The notes under the pieces: generated by a model
Databases searched by the model: none
Told to the model about the DNA's origin: nothing
The model's input: only the letters and a program-made list of their open reading frames with translations
In this document: one piece after another, positions 1 through 12,700 of the stretch
Layout of the letters: every line of letters begins with the position of its first letter
Numbering within the stretch: the stretch's first letter is position 1
Translations under genes and position numbers: made by a program
DNA from: Montifringilla adamsi
Taxonomy: Eukaryota; Chordata; Aves; Passeriformes; Passeridae
Assembly: GCA_017590115.1 (NCBI GenBank)
Contig: JAGGNK010015336.1
Location: 930,001-994,000 of the forward strand
Direction: 5' to 3'
Length of the DNA stretch: 64,000 bases

Positions 1-1629
1 TGACCTCCCTCCCCCCCAGAACACTACAAATAAAAGCACAACAGCAAAAATCTTGAAAAGGCTGCTATAAAACATGAAGTGATGCCTAGAATTCAAAATA
101 CGTGAAGCAAGAGCAGAATCAAAACTCATTTTTCAAGGAGGGAAAAAAAAAAACCACATGGCAATCAAGAGCACATAAATAATCTGTGTGAGCTGCTGGA
201 GTTCAGCTTCATTCTAACACACGTCCATAGAACTGGAACAGGGAAATGATGGCTACACAGTTGTTACTAGCAACTGTATGAGACACCACTCAATACGAAG
301 AAAGGAAAATTGTCTCAAAACAGGTTTCTAAAAACAGAAGTTTTCTTGTATTCAGACAACATTCTCAATAAAAACCTTTTGCTTGCCACTTTTAATATTT
401 TCCTCATCTCTTTAATTCCAGTTGATACCAGGGCAGTAATACCACTGTGACCAGTTTAGCCAGCTGATGAAAAACAAACCAGTGTCCTTTATTACTCAGG
501 GAAAAGCTTACATTTCTTTAAATTATCAAATACAAATACAGACTTTTAATTGCCTAATAATCATCTGTACACTGGAAAATGTGACTCATCAAAAAAAAAA
601 AAAGGTATGAATGATAAAGGTCTCTACAAAGAAAAAGATGTGCTCACAGAGTATATCATGTCACATAGCATAAAGTATTTTAGCTGAGAAGAAATCTCTG
701 GAGATTCTCTGATCAGCCCCATTCAGTGCAGGGCTAAATTACAGCAGGTTGTTTCATTGAGCCAGACTCTGAAAACGGAGATTCTACAACATCTCTGAGC
801 AGCCATTTTGTGTCTGAGTGAACAAGAAACTCCCTAATATGTGATTGCATCTAATGTTCAAGCTTGTTCCTACTGCTTGGAATTTGGGTGGTGCCCAGTG
901 ACCGACACTGGGCACAGAATGAAACACAGGAGGTTCCCTCTGAACATCAGGAAACATTCCTCAATTATCAACCTGTTTCCAGCACACCAGACACTGTGAA
1001 CAAAGTTAACTCTACTGCAGCCAAAACCAGGACAGGGTGAGAGCACTGGAATGGGTTTCCCAGAAGGTTATTGAATCTCCCAGCTAAAATATAATCAAAA
1101 GTCAACTGGACACCATCCTGGATGCCCGACTTCCTGAGCAGGGTAGAACAAAGATGTTGTCCAGATTTGCCTTCCAGTCTCAGCCATTCTGCAATTCTGT
1201 TATTGTTTTTTCACTGCTCGTTTTCCAGACGAGCCCAGCTCCATTCACTCTACACTCTGCCACCAGATAATGTCCTCAGCCACCTTCACCTGAGGATGCA
1301 GAAACCTCAGATGCCACCACATCCATTGTGGACCCCACTGCCCTCACTCCAGCATCTCCTTGTCCATCTTACAGCGAGAACCCAAAACTGGACACAGCAC
1401 TCCCAAGTGCTGACCAGAAGGGAAGGATCCCTGAGCCTGCTGACCACACATTTCCTGGTACACCCAGTTGGAATTGGCCTTCACTGAAAAGGCACACAGA
1501 CACTGCTGACTGTTCCTCCATCAATGTCCATCCAGTTTTTTTTCTGCCATGACTTTCTATCCAGTCAGCATCCAGCCTATGCCATTGGTAGGACAAGATA
1601 AGTATCCAATTTCATTTTATTTTATAAAC

Positions 1630-1650
1630 ATATATATGTGTGTGTGTATA
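1630..1650. repeat. Short TA/TG microsatellite
   Basis: ATATATATG followed by TGTGTGTGTAT; alternating purine-pyrimidine. Confidence 0.8.
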
Positions 1651-2724
1651 AAGTTTTATTAACAGTGGTTTTGAAGGGTATTATCTACATTAAAAATAAG
1701 AAATTAAACACAGCTTAAAATGCATAGAACTTATGTTCTTCAGTAGTAAAGGTAAGACCTTTGACATATACTTCCAAATGCAAATGAAAACAAAACCCTA
1801 GGAAAGGAAAAATTATCTCCCAGCCAAAACTAAATACAGCTTCTAAAATAGGTTTGAATTACACCTTCCATCTTTCGTGATGATAACTTAAAGATGAACT
1901 ACAACTTAAATAGAACAAGTTCCACGTGTTGTATCATTCTTAAAGCTTGGTTTTGGTAAGGGAATGCAATCTGACATTTAAAACTTAGTTAATGAAAGTC
2001 AACTCCATCGTAGTATGAGACTTGAATATTCAGGCAAGAAAATTAAGCTCTTGGGATAATTAGAATTGCTGTTTTCATAAGGCATATGGATCAACTTGAC
2101 CGTGGCAGTGAACTCAGGCTGCAAGGCAAAAAGAATTAACACTTCTACTCAAATTTGCCCATTATCAACTACACTTTCTTTAAAGTTTAAACACTTTCAA
2201 TTTTTTTTTCTAGATTTATCATGGGGGAATTAGAACATAGAGCACACATTACAACTGTGAACTTCTGAAAATCTACTGACAGTACTACTCCACATCTCTC
2301 TAGGATTTCTGCATATCTGCCAAGTGATATTACCACCATGAAGACTTTACTTAACCAAAGTGTGATGCTGAGGACTAAAGAAAAATCATGTCAGATCTGG
2401 TATGATACTTCATCAAACAGAAAAATTAATGAGAGAAAAAAACCTTTAGAATGAGCAATAGCTTGACTGATACCATTCATTTAAAACATCATCTAGGTAA
2501 CTGACTTTACAAATAAAACAAAAGTTAGGTTAAACCTCTGTGCAAAGGAAATTAATTTTTGTTCCCCTTATCTTCAATGTCAGCTACAAAAGTGCTGTTA
2601 TTCCAAGGATGTAAAAGCTTTGCTAAGATCTCCAATTAAACCTATACCACAAATTTAAACAGAATAATATCTGACTATTACTTTATGACTCTGTCCTGGT
2701 ACAAATCTTTGGTCAAGAAGCATT

Positions 2725-4046
2725 TCACAGGATCACAGAATGAGTGGAAGAGACCCACAAGAATCATCGAGTCCAAATCCTAGCCCTTCACAGCACCATT
2801 CCCAACATTCCTACCCTGTATCTTGAGAGTGTTATCCAAACACTTCTTGGGCTCTGTCAGGCTTGGTGCTCTGAGCACTGCCCTGGGGAGTCTGTTCCAG
2901 TGCCCAACCACCCTCTGGGGAAGAACCTTTTCCTAATATCCAACCTAAACCTTCCCCGACACAACTTCAGGCCATTCCCTCGGGTCCTGTCACTGTCACC
3001 ACAGAGCAGAGATCAGTGCCTGTCCCTCCTCTTCCCCTCACAAGGACATTGTCACTGCAGTGAGGTCTCCCCTCAGTCTCCTCTAGGCTGAACAGAACAA
3101 ATGTCCTCAGCCACTCCTCATGTGGCTTCACCTCCAGAACCTTCACCATCTTCTTTACCCTCCTTTGGATGCTCTGTAACAGCTTTACATCTTTCTTATA
3201 TACCCAAACCCACACACAATATTCAAGGTGAGGCCACCCCAGTGCAGAGCAGGGCAGAACAATCCCTTCCCTTGCCCAGCTGGTGATGTTGTGCCTGATG
3301 GCCCCAGGACAGGTTTGGTCCTTCTGGCTGCCAGGGCACTGCTGACTCAACAGGTCAGGTGACTGCTGACTGATCAGGATCCCCAGGTCCCATCCCGCAG
3401 CTGCTTTCCAGCCTCATTCCACAGTCTGTCTGTACATCCAGGGCTGCCTATTCCAGGTGCACAACCTGGAACTTATCCTTGTTGAGCTTCAATGGCTGCT
3501 GGTTGCCCAGTCCATTTGTTCAGGTCTCTGTGAGCCTCCCTGCCACTGAGGAGCTGTGTCAAGAGCTCCCCTCAGTTTTGTACCATCTGTGAACTTGCTC
3601 CATGTCCCTTCCAGTCATGTGTCCAAGTAATTTATGAAGATGCTGAAGAGCAAAGGGCCAAGGATGGAGCCCTGCAGAAGTCCACCAGTGACAGGTCACC
3701 AGTCTGATGTCACCACTGTCATTGTCACCCTTTGTGCCCAACCCCTGAGCCAGCTGCTCACCCATCCCGTGCTGTGCTTACCCAGCTGGGGGCTGAACAT
3801 TTTGTCCAGAAGGACACCATGAGAGGCAGTGTTGAAAGCTCTACTGAGGCCCAACAAGATGGCATCAGCTGGCTTCCCCTGCCCAGCTGGGTGGGTGGCC
3901 TGCTCATGAAAGGCAGCCAGGTTTGACAAGCAGGACTTAGCTCTCCTGAAGCCGAGCTGGCTGTGACCAATGCCTGCATTGTCTTCCAGGTGGTTTTCAA
4001 TACCTCCCAAAATAATCTTCTCCAGGCATTGAAGACTCTCATCAAA
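2725..4046 (-). mobile_element. CR1 LINE, 5'-truncated, with reverse transcriptase remnant
   Basis: The minus strand carries a CR1 ORF2 tail. At the high-coordinate end, residues such as LEKIILGGIENHLEDNA, IGHSQLGFRRAKSCLSNL and LSRAFNTASHGVLLDK match the CR1 reverse transcriptase palm region. The family has D in the SKAFDT motif; here it reads SRAFNT, so a catalytic-region residue is altered. The frame is broken by shifts and stops further on. The low-coordinate end (2725-2810) is the CR1 3' terminus in antisense (GATCACAGAAT...CATCGAGTCC). The 5' end is missing, as is usual for CR1. The element is inactive. Confidence 0.9.
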
Positions 4047-5217
4047 ATGACTTTTTCTCCTCAAGTAATTTGTTGCATATATTCCCTTAGAAGTAAAAGA
4101 AGAATACCAAAAGTTGCCTGAATATATTATAATTTTATCAGATAGTCTAAAATTAATCATTAGCAAGTATCAATTGGCTGGCTCCACTGACACAAATGGT
4201 CTTGATTGGATAAAGCACAAGCTACTGAAGCCAACAGAGCTACTGAAGTTCAACACAGACAGAAAAAATAAAAATAAAGTAATTTAAAAAAATCCTACAC
4301 TGTTTGATATAACAACTTCAGAGCAAACTAACATTTATTCCGAGCTGTAGCTGACTATATTTATGGGTGCTGTGCTTTATCTCAGTCACAGTGCCATCTG
4401 GTGACTATTTATATCCTTATACATTTTAAATAGATGGTATCTTTTAGGCTCATCCAACCACCTCATGTCATCCATTAACCTCCTCCTAAGTCTGATCTGA
4501 AAGTGAGGACAGGAACAGTTCTCTAGGAAATTGAATGATTCCAGATTTCCATTTTACATGTTCTTGTGAACTTAGAAGTTCATTAGGAACAGAGTGGACT
4601 TTAAGCACCAAGGTATATATATTGCCATAAAATAATAAAATTTCTGTTGCTGGAAAGGTAGAACATGGTCTCAAGAAAGAGATGAATGGAAGGGTTTGCA
4701 ATTTTTTTGTTTTTCCCTGGAATTGGCCTCTAAAAGCCAGCTGTGCAAGGACAAAGAGCACAAACTGCTTTTCAAGTCATGCTGTTAAAGTTACCACAGC
4801 TTTCATTGAAAAAGTGGTGGCAGATACATACATTTAGTGAAGATAAATCAGTCTTGATCAGCTTACTGCATCCACATATGAAAAATTCAAATAGACTACC
4901 CAGGCTTGTTATATATTTTATCTCTTTCAACAATTTACAGCAGTTATGAGCCAGTTCTGACACTCTGATGAAAGCAGCAACATGGGAGAAAGATTTATGT
5001 TGGAGTTAACCTTTATTTTCACCCCTTCCCCAAACTCACAACAAATGTTCCCGTCATTATTCACCCTTCAACCCTTCCCATAACAAAATAAGTTACAAGA
5101 CTGCAATACATTGCATATCTATAAAAGAGGAACACATATTATACCTGGCACTGTTTTTCCTTAATTAAAAAAAAGCTGTATGAAAAATACCTGATTAGAA
5201 GTTCAGGCAGTTGAGAC

Positions 5218-5304
5218 AAGCTCCCAAAATCCCCATGGCAGGGAGACTGAACTAGAGGATCTTTAAAGTCCCTTTCAACCCAAACCAGTCTATGATTCTA
5301 TGCA
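5218..5304 (+). mobile_element. CR1 LINE 3' tip
   Basis: It contains the CR1 3' terminal signature: CCCATGGCAGGGAG, a variant of the GATCTTTAAAGTCCCTTTCAACC block, and the terminal CTATGATTCTATG octamer repeats. Only about 90 bases remain. Confidence 0.85.
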
Positions 5305-7087
5305 TCCAGAAACTGTTACAGTAAAAAAGAGGCAGCTATTGGACACAAATTTTAAATGGACTGTTGTCTCTCCTTCTTTCTGGAATAAAAGGATTCTATG
5401 TAATATTACAATTATTTCAGGCTTTCAACAGGCAGAACCAACTTGATATGAAATAAATGTGCATACCTGATGAGTTAGAAAATTAATTCATATTGTTGTT
5501 TCTTATGCTGATACTACCTCAATTTCCAGTCCAATATCTATATTGTTATTAAGCATATTCACATGGAATCAAGTGTATAAAACATCAAATATTACTTCAG
5601 CTGCTACCAGTACCAGCAGTAACAAAATGCTTTAACCATCCCATAATTAAACAGTTGGGATGCTCAGAGAGAATAATTATTTCCTATTTTTCTGTGGAAG
5701 ACAGTGTCACATTCCATTTAGGGAAGAACTTTCAGCAAGTCTTCTATTCACTGCATAAAACAGAAAAGTCTGTTGTTCAAAACCCCAAATCTGCTGCTTC
5801 TGATAGTTTCACTGGAAGAAACTGCTCTGATCCCACACTCAGTAAAGCTGAGTTCAGAACTGTTCTGAACAGGTTACGTAGCTCAATAATTTCAGATTAA
5901 GTTTTCTTTCCATAAACCATGCTATTAATAATTTCTCCATTATTCACTGTTTTCTAGAAAGCACTTTATCCCCCAAAAGCTAACAGTTTTGGTTTTCAAG
6001 GGTAATACAACCTATTCCTGACAACAATGAGCATACACAACTATTTGATAAATTGGAGAGGAAAAAAGACCTAATCTTTCCCAAGTAATTGTAATCAAAC
6101 TAATCTATTCTCTTTCATTAATATTCCAGAATGCCACAGAATCATTTTCTATTTATTAGAATGAATATTCATTAGAGAACTGACTGGAACTCGTGTCCAC
6201 TTCCCTCATGTGCTCATCATTTCAAACAAACTCTCATCCAGGCTGGGCAGACTTGTGACACTGCAGCATCCTAGCCAGGAAAGTGCCTGAATTTGGATTT
6301 CTGGTACATTTTATTGACCTCACAAGCCGTCAGGACTGAGATTTGTTCAGTTTGCTCTGATTGACCTGCCTGCAACTTTATTTTATGAGCTTTAGCTGCC
6401 ACAGCAATTTGTCCACCTGACCAGGATGCAGAGTCTCATTTGTTTTAGTTGTGTGGGCCAGCCACAGCTTTACACACAGAGTTGCAAGAGGCAGTTACTC
6501 TATGGAGAATGAGATATTTAGGAACAAGATAATCATGTGGTGTAAATAAATAAAGGCCCTGTCTGATGACAGACACTTTGAGAGGTGGTTGCAGCACAGC
6601 TGTACAAGCAAAACCCCACAGGCTGTAAATCACTCACCAAGAATCAGATAAAGAAATGCAGGTACACAGCTGGACAAAACCCTGCTCAGGGCTAGCAAGA
6701 ACAAATAACATCTAACATATGCTGATTTGGGATATAACAAGGAAGCACAGACTAATGAAGAAAAATTTAGTTGTAAAAACACATTAGAAAGTGCATCCTA
6801 GAAATAAACTGCCTGTGGCACGTTCCACACTTCACCAGCACTGGGAAGAGACCAAGCTCACTGGGAGCACTGGGAGGGTAGCCATAGCTCCTGCCCCTCT
6901 TCCTCTGCTAAGAATGTGCTGTATAATAATTCCAGCTGTATTATTGTTCTTCCTGTAATGATTCAATCTGGACTAAGAAGGACTAAAAGGTTACAATTTC
7001 AGTACTAAGTACTGTACTAATACTGAACTGGCTTAGCCATGTGAGGTGTTACTTTCTCATTGGCTGTAAAACAATAAAGTGGCATTG

Positions 7088-7141
7088 GGTGACTTCCAGA
7101 GGAGCCTCCCAACCTCAACCATTCTGAGTCTGATTCTGTGA
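7088..7141 (+). mobile_element. CR1-like 3' tip, decayed
   Basis: The sequence GGTGACTTCCAGAGGAGCC, then CCCAACCTCAACCATTCTG and a GATTCTGTGA end, resembles the 3' end of a CR1 subfamily. It is very short and diverged. Confidence 0.6.
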
Positions 7142-8557
7142 ATGATGCCTTATCAATAAATAGCTGGATAAATAAGCAGATGAGATTGGAATGTTTTCTT
7201 GAACTCTCTGTGCTGTGTTCTTCTATCTGACCTTAGACCTACAGTTCTGTTATATTTGAGACAGATACTGTTCTCAATTTTGCTGTACAGCTCCTAGCCA
7301 GTGAACACAACTCTGTAATGCAACTATTAATTTTCCTTAATGGATTAGAACCTAAAAGTTCAAATAATTTTGTCCTTTTACTTATGTTTTTCACCCATCA
7401 GTGATGACTGATGTTCAATATACCTTGCACCACACATTCTCAAGACTTTTCCATGTACTGGTAAAAAAATGCCACAGGAATGCTGCACTTCACTCAGGAA
7501 AACAGAAAGATGATAACACAGCTAAAAGAACACAGTTTGATGCTGAAAAATGTCTTCCCATTTTTTTATTTTTCAGAACTTTAACCCTGAAGTTCTTGGA
7601 TGAAAAATGGCACGGGCCAACCCACAATAAAATGGAAAAGTAGTCTCCAAAGAGAGTGCACTGCCCTGAATTGGGCTAAGGACTTGAACAGGAGACTTTT
7701 GATCCAAAATTACTGTGTTAAGATTCTGGGTCTTCTGCAGTTCTCAGAAATATTTATGTCAAGAAAGAGCAGTTGACAAAAGTCAACTCTTAAAGTGCAC
7801 TTTTATAATAAGTGAAAAATCTATTCAAAATGCCTTTCCTGCTCGATTCAAGCTGAACCACTCCAAGCAAGTGCCCTATCACCAGCCTATTCATCTGCCT
7901 GGCATTAACAGCTTGTTGTAACAAGAAATCTCCTCTTGATAAGAGGAAGTTACAAAATTTCATTCCAACTGTGACATCCCAACTACTACCTGTCACATCC
8001 TCTTTCATGATTAAAACATTCAGCACAGAACCTCGGGGTAAAAATTCAGTTCACAGAACTCCAACAGGGTGAGGTTTCATTGAGGTTTTCAGAACTTAGC
8101 AGGAGAAAGTGAGAAGAATCTTTCTACATTTATAGACATCCATGCACTCTCTTACTCAGTGGAAATAAAACAGCTCCACATTCCTTTAAACAAATAATGG
8201 TGGCTGGTTTTAATTCCATTATTAAGTTAAAATCAAACAGGAGCACTGGAAGATGCAGTCAGGTTGCAATTGAAACAGATTTCTGAAAATAAACAGGCTC
8301 AAATGCTTGACTTCAGCTTTCACCTAAAGAAGCATCTTCAAAAGTAGCACATTTTCGAGCATGTGTTAAACAGAAACAGCAGCAGTCAACTTTCCATTTT
8401 AAATGAACAAGTTTGTAAACTTGTTTGGAAAGAAGTAAATTAAGAACTGACAAAAATGACAGCTGAAAGCAGTAGAACAGTCACGGTATTTTTTTTCTAA
8501 ATATAAATCAAGTAAGACTGAAATATCTTCCGTTTCATTTATAAAAGCAAGTTCTAC

Positions 8558-8725
8558 TTTTCTTTTTTTAAATCTACCTACTTGTATACAATTTTAACTG
8601 GCATTATTCAGTTTAAAATTGTTTTTTATATTGCTGAAGTTATAGTTCTCTTTTTTTAAATCTTCGTGTTTGCATACTATCTTAACTGGCATTAATCAGT
8701 TTAAATTTTGTTTCATAATGCTGAA
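8558..8725. repeat. Diverged tandem duplication, period 88
   Basis: Two copies, 8558-8636 and 8646-8725, share CTTTTTTTAAATCT, TTAACTGGCATTA, CAGTTTAAA and a TGCTGAA end at an offset of 88, with scattered substitutions between. Confidence 0.85.
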
Positions 8726-8871
8726 TGAATTAATTTTATCTTGCAGTTTCCAAGCTACTTGTAGCTTATGCAGCTCAAAACAGCCACAGATCAGTATACT
8801 AAAAGCACTGATACATATATTTAATGAAAGTGTATAATTTTCCCGGGAAATACAGGATGGAATTACATGGG

Positions 8872-8894
8872 AAAAAAAAAAAAAAAAAAAAAAA
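8872..8894. repeat. Poly-A, 23 bases
   Basis: An uninterrupted A run; no retroposed body lies in front of it that I can recognise. Confidence 0.9.
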
Positions 8895-9504
8895 GAAAAA
8901 GAGGCACAACAGGAGAATGTGAAGGCTACATCAAGCACCCAAGCACCCATCTCAGCTTAGTAACCAGGCAGCCTTCAGTAATATTCCTCAAAAATGAGAG
9001 CTCCATATCCCTCTGCTCCAAACCTAAACATTTGTACTCACTCAAGTCTCTTTCCTGTGTGCTCACAAAGTTTTGCTTGCTTTGGGGTTTTCTTCCAGCA
9101 AACTCTGTTTTTGCATGTTTATATCACAGATCTTCAAACACAAATTTGAGTAACTGAGGAGTATCGCTAAGTGCAAACTGGGTACTAAATAAATGGGCAT
9201 ATTTCAATTATTTTATTTAATGGAATCTAAGAAAAATTATCTTTCTGAACACTTTTCCATATTATAGAGTCTGAATATTCCCAAATTAGGTTAGTGCATT
9301 ATATTCTTCAGTTTTTTGAAATCTTAGAAATGTAGAAACTCATAAAGGCCTTAAAACTGGTAATTTCAGTCTTTTGCTTTTATGGTATTCAAGATCCAAC
9401 AGATCAAGTACTTTCAATAGAAACATAAATGTGTCTGCTGAAGAAGATCTCTCTTCACTGTTATTTCTGGAGTTTTCCCCACCATTTCGTGGTACAAACC
9501 TCCA

Positions 9505-9519
9505 ACACACACACACACA
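9505..9519. repeat. Short (CA)n run
   Basis: Seven CA units. Confidence 0.85.
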
Positions 9520-12501
9520 AAAGCCATTTTATTTAAAATATACACTCCAGTATGTGGGATATGAAAATAAACTACTTTCCACAGAATATGAATCCACAAA
9601 TGACACATTTGCATGTATTTATAACACAGGTTTACCATTCACAGTACAATCCACCTTGTGGTATTTAATTAATAGGAGGGAATCGTATTTGCACCATGTC
9701 TAAATTTCATTCTTGAAATATTAAATTCGTATCAGGAATTCCTGCTTAGATTACACTTCAATTTCTTAACTTAAATAATGTCCAGTTCCATGTAGGAAAC
9801 AAATCTTTTCAATTTCCAACAGTCATTTATTTTCTAGTCTCTCTTCAAAATCAATCACAAGTTGGTGGTAGGACCGGCAGGTTACAAATCACAGGGAATT
9901 TAAGTATCCTATAAGATTTTATTTTTGCAAATATAATGAACTCTCAGTCATGCATAGGCTACAAGCAAAAAGATAAGTTAATTTACACATGCATTCTCTA
10001 GCAGTCACTAATTATTTAACTCAGCTTTATCTTAAAGCATACATTAATGGAAAAGAAAAATCTATTTAAAATTAAATTCTCTGTTAGGAAATGTGGGGAA
10101 ATTTAATTTTGGTGGCATATTAAATAAAAGACTTAACTTTCAATCAGATTTCTTTAAAAGAGGATTCAGATTTCAGTAAGAAAAAAAAAAAATAAGGAAA
10201 AGGAAAAAAAGAAACCACCAGAAGTTGCTGGGATGCTGTGATAATTTAAGCTGAATTTTTTCCAAATAGCACACAAGTTTGGGTAGGACATAAGGAATAA
10301 CACATTCAACACTTGCCAAAACTGCCACAACACTGACATGTCCTCTTGAATTCACTTCAGAACAGGTGCATCCCTACATTTCCAAGAACGATTCCAGCAA
10401 GATCCAGCTTGGAGAGGTCCCATGACAGGGAAGGGCAGAGTCCCCCACGGGGATGGGGACACTGCTGACATTTTCACATTGCAGCCTCAGCAGCCATGCA
10501 GAACTACAGAAGTTTCAGAGCCTTCACTCCTTCTTCTAACTCCCCACGTGAAAAAGTAAAGGAAAAGTGAAAACCTTCTCAGGAGGAAGCAAGGAGGAGC
10601 AATCAAAAGGGGGAACGTTGACAATTCCCTTCTGTTTATTTGCAGCTGAATTATTTTGTTTCTATTACTGCTTAAAACCTCTAGCTGTAGAAAAAAAATC
10701 TTAATTCCTTCTAGGAGGTAGGTCATAGATTTGTTTTCACTCTGTGCCCTGAATATTCATTAAAGATGCAGGGTAGCAATTTGTAATAAATTACATCATC
10801 ATAAACTGATAGAAAGAACTGAAGAAGTGGCACTGGCAGGCAATTAGGGAAATTCCTGAGACAGGAGGGAAAAAAAACCCCAACCACCAGCAATCATAAA
10901 TATCTTAAAGAACTTGGACATTATCCTAGAATGTAAAGGAAAAGGCAAGGAATACTCAGATTTCAGAGTTTTTCCTTGTTATTTTCTTTGCAGCCTTAGT
11001 TATTCCCACTGATTGCTACTCAGCTAAAGCAAGGATAGACACACAGGAAAAGAGGACCTGAACTGAATACAAAAAGGAGACGAAAAACATCATCCTGATA
11101 CTGTTAGTTCACAAAAAAGGTGTATCTTTGCCTCATCACAGATAAAGCATTACTCAAATTGGGAGCTGTGTATGCCCTGGAGTCAAATATGAAGAAAAAT
11201 CTCAGCTATTGCCAAATTTGTGTGACAACACCAAAAAAGCCTTTCTTATTCTTCCTGTCTTGGCAATTTTGGTCACTGTCTCTTAATTTTAAAAGAAGTA
11301 TTTAGATAAAAACAATGTATTACAGAAAAGCAGACATACAGATATTTATCATCTCTTCACATCAAAATTCATTTAACAGTAGGCTTGACTCAATCCATAT
11401 TTCTTTCAATTTAGAATTCCCTAGAAAAAGCTAAACCTGGTATTTAGGTTAAAAATTGAAATACTGAAACTCCACATTTGATCTTCTCCATCATTTCAGA
11501 GCAGCCACTCCAGATCTGAACCTACTCCTCCAGTATTAAATGCTGCAGAGAAACTCCAAATCTGTAGCGTCTGTTTTTCATTTAATTGCTTTCAAATCAA
11601 ACAGAGCCTGAACAAAACCCACAGACAAACCTGCAAGGAAATGCACTGCACTACACAGAGTATAACATGGAAAACACTGTTTCAAACCTGCTGCTATTCT
11701 TTAAGATTTTCCCAATTTATAAAACAGCAGGAAAATGTAAACCAGAGAGCTGATGATGCAGAGAGAGAAGTATGGAAAATTTCAGTTTATCCTGAGTGAT
11801 GAGATGAAATTCAAGGCTTATTTTTAAGGGTCAGAAAAATAAAACACCCACGAGAACTCCAAACAGGTAACCAGGCAAATGTAAAGGAATACATCTTTAA
11901 AACACAGGAACTAAATGATCAAAGTAATCCGTACCTTCCTTCAAAGGAATGCAGCAAGTGGGGGGAAAAAGAGGGAGAAATAAAAGATGTCAGTGAAGCT
12001 GAGAAACTGTGCTGTGATGCAAAACTCCACGCTGCTTCAGAGCCAGTCCAGCCTCTTTCTTTAGGTTAGTCCAAGGCCAACTCTTTGGCCTGGCTGGCAA
12101 AATTTTAATTAGGAGTTTCACTGTTCTGCAGATTTTAACAATTTGAGCACAAAGGATGGACAGCTCCTCACTTTGTTTGCTGCATTCTGATTTTTTCAAC
12201 TCCTTCAAAAAAAAAAAAAGTTTTTCTTGTCTTAGAGACCAAGTTTACAAAGGACATTTTCCATTGTTTTCCTAATCCTAGAACCTGCAGGTTTTGGTGT
12301 CCGAAAGCAAGTTCCACTTCTAGAAAATTCAGACTCTGCTAGGAAAGCACACGGAGCAGTGGCCAAGCAGTTTCCTCTCTTTCCTGAGATACACAGAAAG
12401 ACTTTCTAACTCTTCTTAAGGCAATTAAACCTTCAGTCACTGAGACAACTGCACAAAGTTCTTCCTTTTTAGTTCTTTTCAGCAGGAACATGAGCCAGAT
12501 A

Positions 12502-12700
12502 AGAATCACAGAACTATGAATCCAAGATCATCAAGGGCAACCTTGACCAAATATCACCATGTCCACTAAACAGCACCACGAAATGCCACATCCAGTTATT
12601 TTTTGAACACTTCCAGGGATGATGACTCCCCCAATTCCCTGGGCAGCCCCTTCCAGTGCTTAACAACTCTTTCAGTGAAGAATTTTTTTCTAATACACAT
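12502..12700 (-). mobile_element. CR1 LINE 3' fragment
   Basis: In antisense it starts AGAATCACAGAACTATGAA, continues through a decayed CATCAAGGGCAACCTTGACC block and CCACTAAACAGCACC, and ends in the region before TTCAGTGAAGAATTTTTT, all typical of CR1 3' sequence. Confidence 0.85.

Noticed and set aside
8867..9157. Plus-strand ORF starting with a poly-lysine run
   Set aside because: The lysines come from a 23-base poly-A and the rest has no resemblance to a known protein.
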